NCBI GenBank assembly: GCA_037126765.1
Contig: JBBCBC010000007.1
Location: forward strand, 21,275,667 to 21,339,666
Direction: 5' to 3'
Length of the DNA stretch: 64,000 nt
Origin: Stenogyne calaminthoides
Taxonomy: Eukaryota > Streptophyta > Magnoliopsida > Lamiales > Lamiaceae
Below, piece by piece: positions 33,864 through 44,838 of the stretch (positions within the stretch are counted from its first letter, which is position 1; every line of letters begins with the position of its first letter). Under the pieces are notes generated by a model, which was not told the DNA's origin, did no database searches, and saw only the letters and a program-made list of their open reading frames with translations. The translations under genes were made by a program, and so were the position numbers.

Positions 33864-35102
33864 CTAAGAATATCCCTTCATCAGCTTTCTATCAAAAGTT
33901 TTCAACTGATCTTTACCATTATTGTGTATGAAACACTTGCAACCAAACACACGAAAGAAAGAAACAAGAGGCTTCCTTTCATTCCACAGCTCATATGGAG
34001 TTTTTCCTTGGTTCTTGGTCAGCATGGATCTGTTCTTAGAGTAGCATGCAGTGTTCATAGCTTTAGCCCAAAATCTCTTAGGAATATCAGCTTCAGCAAT
34101 CATTGTCCTTGCAGCTTCTTTCAGAGTCCTATTTCTTCTTTCAGCAACACCATTCTGTTGTGGGGTCCTTGCAGCTGATGTTTCATGAGCTATTCCATTT
34201 GCTACACAATAATCAGATATAATATGATTGATAAACTCAGTTTCTTTATCTGATCTGATTTTGACCACACTCAGATTCTTTTCAGTACTGTGCCTTTTCA
34301 GTAGTTCAGGCAGTTTTGTATGAGTCTCTTTCTTACTGAGTAATATTATGACCCATGTGTATCTAGAGTAGTCATCAACTACCACAAGTGTGTATTTTCT
34401 GCCACTAGTGCTCACATGTGTTATTGGACCAAAGAGATCCATATGTAACAGTTGTAGTATTCTTTCAGTAGAAACATCTACTTTGCTTTTGAAAGATGCT
34501 CTGATTTGTTTTCCTTTCTGACAAGCATCACATACATGTTCTTTACTGAACACTTCATTTGGTAACCCCCTCACAAGTGCTAATCTTGCAAGTTTGTTCA
34601 GGGTTTTGAAGTTTAAGTGATTCATTCTTTTGTGCCACAACCAACTGGTATCAGTTGAACTTTTTGTAACAAAACATGTATCTGTAGGAGTTGAACTCCA
34701 ATCAGCAAGACACACATTTCCTTTTCTAGTACCAGTCAGTAAACTTTTTTGTGAGGTATTGTCTTTCACATAACATAAGTTCTTTGAGAACACAACATTG
34801 AATCCTTTGTCACAGAAATGACTGATAGAAAGCAAGTTATGCTTTAGACCAGACACATATGAAACACCATGGATATGAACAGAGTCAACTTCCAGAGTTC
34901 CATATCCTTCGGTTTGTCCTTTGGAATTGTCTCCAAATGTGATCTGAGGGCCTTTTTGCTCAACATAGTCAGTGATTAGCTGCTTATATCCTGTCATATG
35001 TCTTGAACATCCACTATCCAGATACCATATAGCAGGAGCTAATTCATTTCCACTCATCATTTCTATGTTGTCTTCATTCAGCTCAGTGCCCTTTTCTTTC
35101 AC
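33864..35102 (-). pseudogene. Element B protease and integrase (412-codon open stretch)
   Basis: Open from 35102 to 33864. Protease with intact LDSGCSRHMT and GVSYVSGLKHNLLS. Integrase zinc domain complete (WHKRMNHLNF, HVCDACQKGKQ), DDE core with LHMDLFGPI, IRSDKETEF (Gly to Glu beside the second Asp) and QQNGVAERRNRTLKEAARTM, and C-terminal ELWNERKPLVSFFRVFGCKCF. It ends at a frameshift after DRKLMKG. Best preserved integrase in the window. Role: cleavage of the polyprotein and insertion of new DNA copies. Confidence 0.92.
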
Positions 35103-37515
35103 CTGAAAAATAGATCAGTTCTTAGGTACCCATTTGGTGTAGGGTCCTACCAGGTTAGCTGTACCTTTTGGAACCCAAATCTGCCTAACAACTCTAATTA
35201 CTTTAGAGTAGCTGATTTGTCTCTCATAAACATCTACATACACATTCACCACCCTAGGTGCCTTGACAGTATCCTGTGTATGAGTGTCAGCCTAAGCATG
35301 AACATGAGCCTTAGAATTCTTCTTGGGTTCAGGCCTTTTGTTCAAGTGCCTTGGCTTTTGTGCAGCTGGTCTCTGTCTCTGCTGACTTGGGTTCAGGAAA
35401 CCTTTACCCTTCGGCAAGTGGGGTTTAGGTTGCTTGTACTAAAATTGGGGTCTTTCAGTAATCTGAGGACTTGGTCTTTTCAGTTGAGAATATCTCTGCT
35501 GAGTGTTTCTCTTCTGAAAATTCCTCTGATGGTTCAGTGCAGATTTCTTTAGGTTGGTATTCTTAGCCTGAGGCTTTGAACTACTGGCCTGAAGATTTCC
35601 TACTGAGTGGTCAGGTTTTTTAGCCTTTTCCTGAGGTCTAGGCTTTCTTCCCTGAACCTTCAGTTTTTCTGAAACCATAGTTCCCCTTGTCTAAAACTCT
35701 GAGCACTTCTTCAGTAAGAAGATTGGGTGCCACTTGTTTAACAAAGACAGTCTTGGTACTACTAGAAGCAGCATTCAGAAGACCTTGTGAGGTTCCCCCT
35801 GGAATGTATCCCAATCCAGCTTTCATAGTTGTAGGTCTTTGATAACTCTGAATTCCATCTGTCACTTTAGATGCAGAATTCAATAGAGCTAACTTTCTTT
35901 GCGCACTATCCTCACATTTCTTTAGAGTTTCATGCTTCTCAAAGAGGTCATTGAACTCAGTTCTGATAAGCTGAATCTCTTTAGTGGATTTCTCTAATTT
36001 TCCATTCAGGATCTCTATCAACTTCTCTTTTTCTGAGAGTTGTACTTTCAGAACATCTAGTTCATCAGTAGTTCCCATCAATTGAGAAGTGATCTCAGCA
36101 TTTTTAGAGTCTTTCCACTTCATATTCTCAGCAGTCAGTTCCTTGTTCTGCTCTTGAGTTTCAGTGAGCAGTTCTTGTAACACAGAATAGTCCTTCATAA
36201 GATTCTCAAATGAATCCATCAGGTCAAAATTATTGTTTACAGTCGAACTTGAGAACTCATGTGCTTGTGTAGGAGCAACAACAGAGATAGAAGAATTTAC
36301 CTCCTCTACAGTCATAAGACAGATATCATCACTGTCACTATTTGAGAACATCTCATCTGAGGAACTGGAACCTTCTTCAGATTGTTCTTCTTCCTCGGCA
36401 ATCATAGCTTTCTTGCTGGAGAACTTCTTGTCTCTCTTGGCTTGACTTTCCTTTCTTTCTTTAGCACTCAGCTCAGGACAGTCATATTGAAAGTGACCTT
36501 TCTTCCGACAATTATAGCATCTGTTCGCATCATCATCCTGATCACTTTCCTCCTTGGTCTTGGAGTCCTTCTTTTTGGATGAGGATCCTTCTGCTTTCTG
36601 GTCCTTTCTTTTCTCAGTGTTTCTGTCCTTAGCTTTTGAGTCTCTCTTGTACCTGTGATTCCTGTAATATTTCTTATATTTCCCATATCTGCTATTGAGT
36701 CTTTCAAACCTCCTTGCCATCAGTACTAGCTTATCCTCCTGCTCATCCTGATTTTTGGCAAGTGAGTTCTCAGACTTTCTAGTCTTACAGGATTTCTCTT
36801 TGGCTTTGAAAGCCACATTCTTGCTAGATGAAGAATCATCTTTGCTGTCAGATTTCTTAGATTTCTTGTCAATCACAAACTTATAAGCTTTCAGTTCAGA
36901 GAAAACTTGTTGATATGGTATATAATCAATATTTTTGGTGTTTTCAATCACCACAGCATGTATATCCCATTTCTTAGATAATCCTCTAAGAATTTTCAGT
37001 GCCACTTCTCTCTGTGGGTATCTTTTCCCAAGAGCATTCAGATCATTCATAATGCTAGTGAATCTGACCTCAAGTTTGTAAATGGATTCACTCTCTTCCA
37101 TTTTAAAGCAATCAAACTTTCCAATAGCAACAGAAAGTTTGTTTTCCTTAATATGATATGTGCCTTGACACATAACAGCAAGTGTGTCCCATATTTCTTT
37201 TATAGTTTCACAGTGAGAAATCATCCCCATAACACCATCATCAATAGTGCTATACAAAGTATCTTTAGCAATGTAGTCAAGATTGACTAACTTTCTCTCT
37301 TCAGGAGTAAGTTGATCATCATAATTTGGAAATTCATCTCTGGGATCATTCCTCTCAGTATCAGTGATTCTGGAATTCACAACAGTAAATTTGAATGGTC
37401 CTTCAGAAACCACTCTGCACATTCTTTCATGTTTTGAATACAGATGAGCATGCATTCTTAATCTCCATAGATCATAGCTCTCAACAGAGAACATAGGAAG
37501 TTTCTTAGAAGGCAT
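35103..37515 (-). pseudogene. Element B gag (first copy, largely open)
   Basis: ATG 37515, 110 bp inside the primer site. Open for 625 codons to 35638, then a shifted tail to about 35120. Capsid domain (LYSKHERMCRVVSEGPFKFTV; VNLDYIAKDTLYSTIDDGV; KEIWDTLAVMCQGTYHIKE), zinc knuckle CYNCRKKGHFQYDC, acidic serine stretch (EEEEQSEEGSSSSDE), coiled coil (DELDVLKVQLSEKEKLIEIL) and the basic tail. The capsid, knuckle and coiled coil show no break, so a particle protein could in principle have been made from this copy. Confidence 0.92.
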
Positions 37516-37624
37516 GATGACTGAGCCTTGTAAGATATCAGCAAATAGATCTGTTTAGTATACCACCAGAGTCTTTCAGCAAATTAGACTATGGCTACTA
37601 AAGCAAGTGGTCAATTGAACCACT

Positions 37625-37636
37625 GCTATGATACCA
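37625..37636 (-). promoter_or_regulatory. Primer binding site of element B
   Basis: Plus strand GCTATGATACCA; one mismatch to the initiator Met tRNA complement found in A and C (GCTCTGATACCA). Confidence 0.88.
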
Positions 37637-37664
37637 CTTGTTGCTCCTGGTGTTAACGAGTCTC

Positions 37665-37691
37665 ACACGTGTATGGGGGGGATACACGTGT
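37665..37691 (-). repeat. U5-terminal G-loop hairpin of LTR2
   Basis: Perfect arms ACACGTGTAT / ATACACGTGT and a loop of seven G, 26 nt from the LTR end. Confidence 0.85.
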
Positions 37692-38692
37692 TCAGTGATT
37701 TTAAAAACTTGTCTTTCACTGAGGTCAGATGGGTCAGGTTGTCCTGATGATTTGGCCCTGAGAAGCACAGATAGCCCTGAGTCAAAGTCTACTGAGACAA
37801 TGATCCTGAGCTGCTTTCAGAAGCTTCAGATTAGCCCAACTGAGCCTGAGTTTTATCAGAGATCCTGAGCTGCTTGGATCAGATAATTATCTTATTGAAG
37901 CCTCAGTAGAGTTAGTTCAGTTTGGTAACTATCTGTTCTAGCTACTCAAGTGTGCGGAATGGTTGGCCCTAAGTTTATAATCGTTTTTAACTTTGCTGAA
38001 TATCTTCCTTTTAATGAAACAGTGATTAAGGTTGTGATCAGTTGATGCAAGTTCAGTGGATTGGTTCCAACTGAATATCAGTGAATTATGCTTTCAGTGA
38101 AAAACATGCAACAGATAATAAAGCAGTACGGAAAGCAAAACAACACAACAATTATAGTGGTTCAAAGGCTCAAGCTCCTACGTCCACTCTCTCTGACCTT
38201 CAGAGAAATTCCTTAACCACTTCCTAAAGCTTTCTGGCTGACTCACTGCAGCTTACTCACTTTTCTACTTTGAGTTTTCTGGCTGACTCACTTCAACTTA
38301 CTAACTCAACATACACAAGTGTTCAGACTACCACAAGTAGCTTACTGACTTCTTCTCTAGAGTTTTCTGGCTAACTCTCAGTAGCTTACTAACTCTTTAC
38401 AACTCCAACTCACCAACAAAGCACACACAAACTACCTTACAAAGGGTTTGGGTTTCTGGTTGATTTCCAACTAGGATGAGATATCCTTTACAATAAGAAC
38501 AATGCAAAGGCTAGGATATCTCTACTAATCTTTGGATATATATTATCAATCTAGGCTTAGTGAATGAGCTCTCTTCAATGTTAAACACTTGGGAAATTCT
38601 TGGGTTTTCAAGTGCTTCATTTTGCAATAATACGAATGAGCTCTTGAGTTGCTTTCAAATTTCCGTAACCTCTCAATGTGAAGGGTCATTAG

Positions 38693-38701
38693 TATTTATA
38701 G
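38693..38701 (-). promoter_or_regulatory. TATA box in LTR2
   Basis: CTATAAATA on the minus strand. Confidence 0.6.
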
Positions 38702-39517
38702 GCAACTTCACCAAGGTAACTCTTGAAAAACTATTTGTTGGATGAGATAGCTTCATGAGTTTTCTCTTATGGTGTTTGATGAACGGCTATATTTAGGGTT
38801 TGAATACTCCTTTGCATCTTTCTTCTGAATATTCGCGTTTTTCTCATTTTTGTAGTCTTCAGATAGATATTATTTAGTGCCTCAGAACATTCAGGTTATC
38901 TTGAGTATTGATTATCTTCTTGAGTCTTGATAACTCACGGGGTCTTGATTATCTTACGTGTCTTGATAGCTTCTTATTCTTGATGTCTTACGAGTCTTGA
39001 TGTCTTCTCGAGTCTCTGATTGTCTTACGAGTCTTGATGACATCTTTGAGTCTTGATGATATCTTGAGTCTTGATGACATCTTTGAGTCTTCGTGACATA
39101 CTCTTGTCTTGATGTCATCTTTTGAGTCTTGATGACATCTTGAGTCTTGATGACATCTTGAGTCTTGAAACTTCTTGAGTCTTGGTTTCTTGAGAACCTT
39201 CTTGAGTCTCTGGTTTCTTAGTAAGTCTTTTGAAACTTAAGTCTTCGGTTTCTTGAAACTTCTTGAGTCTTCGATTTCTTCGAAGTCTTGATTTCTTGAA
39301 AACTTATCGAGTCTTGGTTTCTTCATAAACTTACTGAGTCTTCAAAATCTTCAAAATCTAACATGATCTATATCTACTGACTATACATGGTGCAGATAAC
39401 ATCCTGAACACTCTATACTGAATCCTGACACAGACTATCAAGATTATCCTGAATATGTCATACTCAGGGGTTTTGGGATCTAATCAAAATCTTCTTTATT
39501 AAATTCATCTCCCAACA

Positions 39518-39531
39518 ATTTCCCCCTTTTT
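39518..39531 (-). promoter_or_regulatory. Polypurine tract of element C
   Basis: Minus-strand AAAAAGGGGGAAAT touching the right edge of LTR2, which shows that LTR2 is also the 3' LTR of C. Confidence 0.92.
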
Positions 39532-39790
39532 GATGATGCCAAAACCATCTTGTTACAAAAACATAACCTATACTCAGGTTTCAGTTTTGTCTATTACAAT
39601 CCAAAATGGCAATTTTTCAACAATTTCAAAACATAAGGCATATCAAACATAAAAAACATGTAAAAAGATAATGAGATATTATCTTTGAGCATAAAGATAA
39701 ATTTTCATTGATGTAAGATCAGAGTTACAGAATACAATTAAAATAAAAAACAAAAACAGAAGTACAAAGAGTCTTCAGTCTTCATCATCT

Positions 39791-42700
39791 TCAGTCTTCA
39801 TCAACTTCATCCTCAGGCACCTCCAGGTTGAACATCCCATAATATCTCTTCTTCAGTTCATCCCTTGCTTTGATGATATCTGGGTTGTTTCCTGTTAGGC
39901 CAAGTTGGACGGCATACTGAGCAATCTCTTGAGAAATGGTTATCTCATTCACATAGCCATTTTCAAGTCTTGGAGCTGGGTAAGTATATGGACCAGGGGC
40001 AACAATCTGCGTATTACCTTCATCTGCCAAGTTAATCCAACTTTGCAGGTACTTAGGATAGAATGTCAACAGGTATTCAATGAAGGCTTCATTCATATCC
40101 GAGCTGGTCCCCCTCCATTCTCTCAGAATTTAAAAGTAGAACCAGAAGGTTCCCTTGATTTCCTCTCATGCATCATTGAATTGAATAGGCATCCATTTGT
40201 CAATGTGTGGCCATTTCTGAGCTTTTTCAGTACCCCTCGTTTTGCTCAAGAACTTCTTGAAACCATTTCTTCTTTTCTACTCTTCTTCTTTCTTTTTCCT
40301 GATCACAGGAACACTAATACAGAAGCAGCAGTTTTCTTCTCTTTTTCAACTTGAAGGGTTTTTAGAGCTTTATTTGTGTTGAAGACTTCTTTTTCAGCTT
40401 CTTCCTCAGATTCTTCAAAATCTATAATCAATTTCCTCTGAGTAGATTTAGAAGCTTTAGCTCTTTTCTTTTTCTCTTGCTCTACAAATGCCACAGCCTT
40501 TCTCTTTACAGGTTTGACTTGTTCTTCATCGGCTTGGCTTGTTTCCACCATCCTTCTACCACTCAGTTTCTCATAAATTGCTTCATGAATAGTCTGCTCA
40601 GATACTTGAGTGTAGATAGGTTCTTCAGTTTCCTTGAATTTGAGCTTCTCAGTGGCTTCCACTTCTTTTAAGGAATCAGCAATAATTTTCTCTTCAGCTT
40701 CTTTATCAGCCTTTCTCTTCAAGGTTTGTGCCAATAATTCACTAAGTTTACCACCAGCCTTTCCCCCTTTTTTGCACCATACCTTGGAAGAAGTTGATAA
40801 AGTGTGGTATCCATATGATATTGCTCTTTGCTTATACATCGCACTTCCCCTGCCAACTGATCGTGCACATCTTCCAGCCTTCTCATGTGATTTTTGGCTA
40901 CTGAGAACTCTTCAGAAAGCGGTGCAAACTGATTGGAGAAGACATTTTGCATCATCTCTATCATCTTGGTCATGAGCATAGAGCCCATTTCCTCAACAGT
41001 TGTCTTGATCATCAGATCATTCTTCTCAACCAGCTTGGCTTCAAGATATGCAGTTATTTCCTGATACATTTGCTTCATCTCTTCATTGAGCTCAGCTTTG
41101 ACTCCATCAATCTTTACTTCCAAGGTAGTCATTTTATCAGCAAGAGATGTTTGAAGCTGCATCATATCTGAAGATGAACTCAGTGTTTCCAGCTTCTGAG
41201 ATTGGCTTGCCAATGATTCTTCAATTTGGGTCATTTTCTCCACCATTGGCACCACCTTCTCCAATTTGTCCAAGATAGGACTTAGATCAATCTCTGGAGT
41301 TTGTGCAACTTTTTCCACCTGAGTTGGGTGCTCCACCTGAGCCTCAGTCTGCATATCAGACATAACAGATTTAAAGATATGAACTTCAGTAGCTTTGGCA
41401 TAATGTTTAATAGTGTCAAATGTTACATGAAGAGTGCTAACTTCAGTCTGAGGATGTGAGATATCAGTCTGACCAGCATCAGTTTCTTTCTCCATCTGAG
41501 ATTGATGTTTAAGATCCTCTTGTTGATCCCCCTCTTTATCTTGATCCTTAGAGCTGGAGGCATCAACATCAGCTTCCCTCCTCTCAGCCACCTTCCTCTT
41601 GACTAGCTCATCAAAATCAACATTTTTCATCTTGAGCTTAGTCTTCCTGAATCCAGAGAACTCTGTCAGCACAGCAGTCTCAGCATTCCACCAGTCCTCT
41701 CCTCTAAAGGAGGCTATGTTCAGCATCTCTGGAAGAGTCTGATTCAGGATATAGACTGTGGTTCTGAGTCTGAAGAAGAGATCCTGAAGGTCGGGATATG
41801 AGCTCAGCTCAGGATATCTGTCCAGGATGAACCGTTCCCCCTTGCTGCGCCACTCAGTCTCTTCTGCCTCTCCCTTCTTCATTTTTGGGCTCTCAGGTTC
41901 AGTCGGATCAGATTGAATGAGTTCATGTGCTGAGGGATCGAGGAATGGTTCACTCAGGAGCGCATCCAAATTCAGTAGCTCATGAGGTTCAGATTGATCT
42001 GAGGTCTGAACAGGTATCTCCTCAGTAGGAACCTGAGGTCCCTTGAATATTTCTTGAGATATTTTGTCTGAGCTCAGAGATGTTCCGAGTACCTCAGAGA
42101 AAACATGTTCCTCAGTTTGTTCCTGAGCTATTAACACAACCTGAGCCAGAACTTGCAATGGAGATTTCAGTCCTTGCTGGCCTTCAGGTTGGACTTCCTC
42201 AGAGTCACTGACCTCCTCCTCAGTAATAGTTTGAAGTTTTCTGCGCTTATGAGGGGCCAATGTTTTCTTCTTGAGAGTTTCTCCCTTTTCTCTTTTCACC
42301 TCCATCAGGGCATTCCCCCTGGCTTGTTGGGCTTCAGCAGCTCCTTCTTCAGCGGTCTCCTCCTTTTTCTCTTTCCTTCCTTTCAAAGTCTTCTTTGTTG
42401 TTGGTGGCTTGAACAGAATTTTAGACTTTGGAAAGGGTGAGGAGTTGGCAAAGATGTCCTCTTATTCTCTGCACATTTCTATGATGAATGCAATCTTGGT
42501 TGCATGTAGGATCTTCCCTTTGATAGCAACTGATCAATTCACCTTCTGGACTTGCTTTGCTTGATCACTCACCACTTTGATTAAATAATGTAACCAATTG
42601 AATGCAGTGGTGGGTGAATCTTCAATTGCCGTCATTAACCTCAACTTCGGCGTACTTATTTGTTCAAAGCTGCCGGACCTACTCATTATGCATTTACTCA

Positions 42701-43174
42701 CAATGTCCAGCAACACTCGATATTTAGGCTTCAAATGCCTTTTATTTAGAGTTGCTTCGAACTTAACTGGATGCTCTGCAATCCTATCCAGATACTCTTG
42801 CTCCCTACCCATCATATAAACCGTAGGGTCTTCTCCTCTATCGCTCAATTCGTATATGGCATTAAGATTCTTAGGAATAATGTACAATTCCCTAACAAAA
42901 TCCACATACTTTGAACTATGCTCTAAATGAGAAACTGTAATCTGCGATTCTATACAATCCTCATCATCTAACTTCAAATTCGAGATAAATTCTATTACCT
43001 CTTTTGTGTATTCTGCCTCTGGTTGATTCGCAACCAGGCAAGTGAGCTTCGTTAATCGAATCATTTGCAGAGCTTCTTCTTCGTGAGTTACATTGATGAG
43101 CTTTTGAGGGAAATGACATATTCATACCACGATTTGTTAGAAATCGCAAGCTTATCGTATACAGAGAACGTCAT
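39791..43174 (-). pseudogene. Element C post-pol ORF (most complete copy)
   Basis: ATG 43174 (MTFSVYDKLAI), a frame break near 43090, N-terminal domain 43064-42534, stops near 42534 and 42465 (Glu to TAA), then 555 open codons 42386-40719: basic linker, acidic region, conserved middle (ERFILDRYPELSSYPDLQDLFFRLR; LPEMLNIASFRGEDWWNAE; FDELVKRKVAERREADVD) and a coiled coil of about 170 residues (LEKVVPMVEKMTQIEESLASQ; NHMRRLEDVHDQLAGEV). After a shift near 40765: KRKADKEAEEKIIAD, basic clusters, the HIDKWMPIQFND box, and the C-terminus GMFNLEVPEDEVDED with stop at 39791. It contains the site that is empty here and occupied by A in B. Confidence 0.9.
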
Positions 43175-43919
43175 TTTTTGGATAATTTTTGTGAAGGGTT
43201 TTGAGAAGGATGATAATTTATGGGCAATTCGAGAGTTTTTGACGCAGAGTGTTTTGAGAAGATGAAGGCTTTTGAAATCGGGCTTTGAAGAAAATCTTCA
43301 ATAGATATATAGGATTTGATTCATGGAAAATCGTATAGATGAAGAAATCGATGGTTGAGATTAAACACCGCTAAATTGGGTATATGAAAGGACGATTTCA
43401 CAAATATTACGCCGCCAATTTAACCTTATTGGTGATTAATGAACAGTGCATTTAATTACTGTTCCTGCAGACCATTGACTTTCTTTGGAGATTTCAAAGG
43501 TCCCCTAAATATTCCTTGGTGTTTTGTTATTTATTGCCAATGATTCTTGAGATTGGTTAGACAATAAATGAGCTGCATGAGTCAATACTTCTTCAGACTA
43601 ATTTCCTCCATCAGTCTTACTGAGTTTTGACCTTGATAAAGTGTCGATTATATCTTGAAATCTTGGCGAGGTTAGTATAATCTTGAAAATCTTGAGAAAG
43701 ATCAATATAATCTTGAAAATCTTGAAAGGGTCGAGATGATCTTCGAAATCTTGAAAAGGGGTCGAGATGATCTTGAAATCTTGATCTTCAGGATATCTGA
43801 GTTTCCCAAGACTCAGAGTTCAGTACTTTCAATTTTATCCTGAGTTTCTCAGTAAAAACCTGAGAAAACTTAATGCATCTGAAAACCTTCAATTTTTCAC
43901 ATTTACTTCATACACCTAG
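43175..43919 (-). promoter_or_regulatory. Element C gap between RNase H and post-pol ORF; putative internal promoter
   Basis: TATA-like CTATATATC at 43304-43312, 134 bp before the ATG as in B. The GC box seen in B (GTCCCGCCC) reads GTCCCCT here, near 43501. The 28-bp repeats (43645-43790) are rewritten as ATCTTGAAATCTTG-type words. Confidence 0.5.
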
Positions 43920-44419
43920 ATCCAACATACCTAATTCAACTGATAGTTCCTGAAATCTTGATTGACCCAAAGGTTTAGTCAAGATATCGACTCTCATTTA
44001 TCGGTATGAATTTTCTCCATCGATGTCTTTTCTTCTCAACATGATCTTTGATGAAGTTATGTCTGATATCAACATGCTTACATCTAGTGTGCAATACTGG
44101 ATTTTGTGTAATAGCAATTGCACTATTATTATCACAAAATATAGGTACTTCATTGGCTATAATCTTATAATCCCTCAACTGTTATGCGAGCGAAAAGAAT
44201 GCATGCTACAAACTTCCTGCTGACCATGTATTGACCCGATGTCTTGGTTGCTCTTTGAGGTTTGTTTCTTTGAAAACCATGATATCGGTTTACTTCCAAG
44301 AAATTGACAAGTTCTGTGGTAGACTTTACATCAATTCTACATCCTCCATAATCGACATCCGAATAACCCGGTTAATTCGAGGTTATCATCATTTGGATAC
44401 CATAATCCTCAATTCACGA
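43920..44419 (-). pseudogene. Element C RNase H, heavily altered
   Basis: Readable pieces: MRDYKIIANEVPIFCDN and CKHVDIRHNFIKDHVEKK (44178-44000), plus a YGGCRI-like stretch near 44330. It lies inside the largest patch of altered CTGAG/TCAGT words (43500-44460), which destroys the TTEAEYMAAGSCC block and the SDADYGG context. Unlike B, the first RNase H block is not deleted here. Confidence 0.8.
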
Positions 44420-44838
44420 TTGCCTTTAAGATATTCTGAGAATCTTTTTGGCGACCTCCATGTGACTAGACTTAGGATTAGCTTGGTATCTTGCACATAT
44501 CCCAATAGCAAATGTTATATCAGGCCTACTTGCTGTGAGCTATAGCAGTGATCCAATGATCCCTCTATAATCAGTGTGATTTACTGATTTGCCTTCAGGA
44601 TCAGGATCCATCGTGTAGTTAGTATTCATAGGAATTCTAACTGCATTGCAATTATGTACACCATACTTTGCAATCAGATTTCTGGTGTATTTTGCTTGAT
44701 TGATGAAGATTCCTTCCTTAGTTTGTTTCACCTGAAGTCCAAGAAAGAAATTCATCTCCCCCATCATTGATATCTCAAACTTTCCTTTCATCAGGGTAGA
44801 AAACTTTTCACACAACTGATGATTTGGAGATCCAAATA
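44420..44838 (-). pseudogene. Element C RT, C-terminal fragment without catalytic core
   Basis: Open 44815-44540: MCEKFSTLMKGKFEISMMGEMNFFLGLQVKQTKEGIF, then the CNAVRIPMNTNY and TDYRGIIGSLL blocks. The join to protease sequence is at 44836-44841 (ATATGA), identical to B. YVDD and the upstream palm are missing. Confidence 0.9.

Larger units (their letters stand above)
37639..39517 (-). repeat. LTR2, shared middle LTR of the B/C array (1879 bp)
   Basis: Primer site of B on the left, polypurine tract of C on the right. Ends TGTTGCTCCTGG and TCTCCCAACA on the plus strand. About 245 bp shorter than LTR3 because of a deletion near 38818 (between CCTTTGCAT and CTTCTGAATATTCGC) that removes U3 sequence. 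Hairpin 37665-37691, TATA box 38693-38701, minisatellite 38890-39330 mostly in altered TTGA form. Confidence 0.93.

Noticed and set aside
40719..43174. True envelope glycoprotein gene
   Set aside because: No signal peptide, membrane helix or cysteine-rich ectodomain seen; only the position matches env-like genes of Sireviruses.
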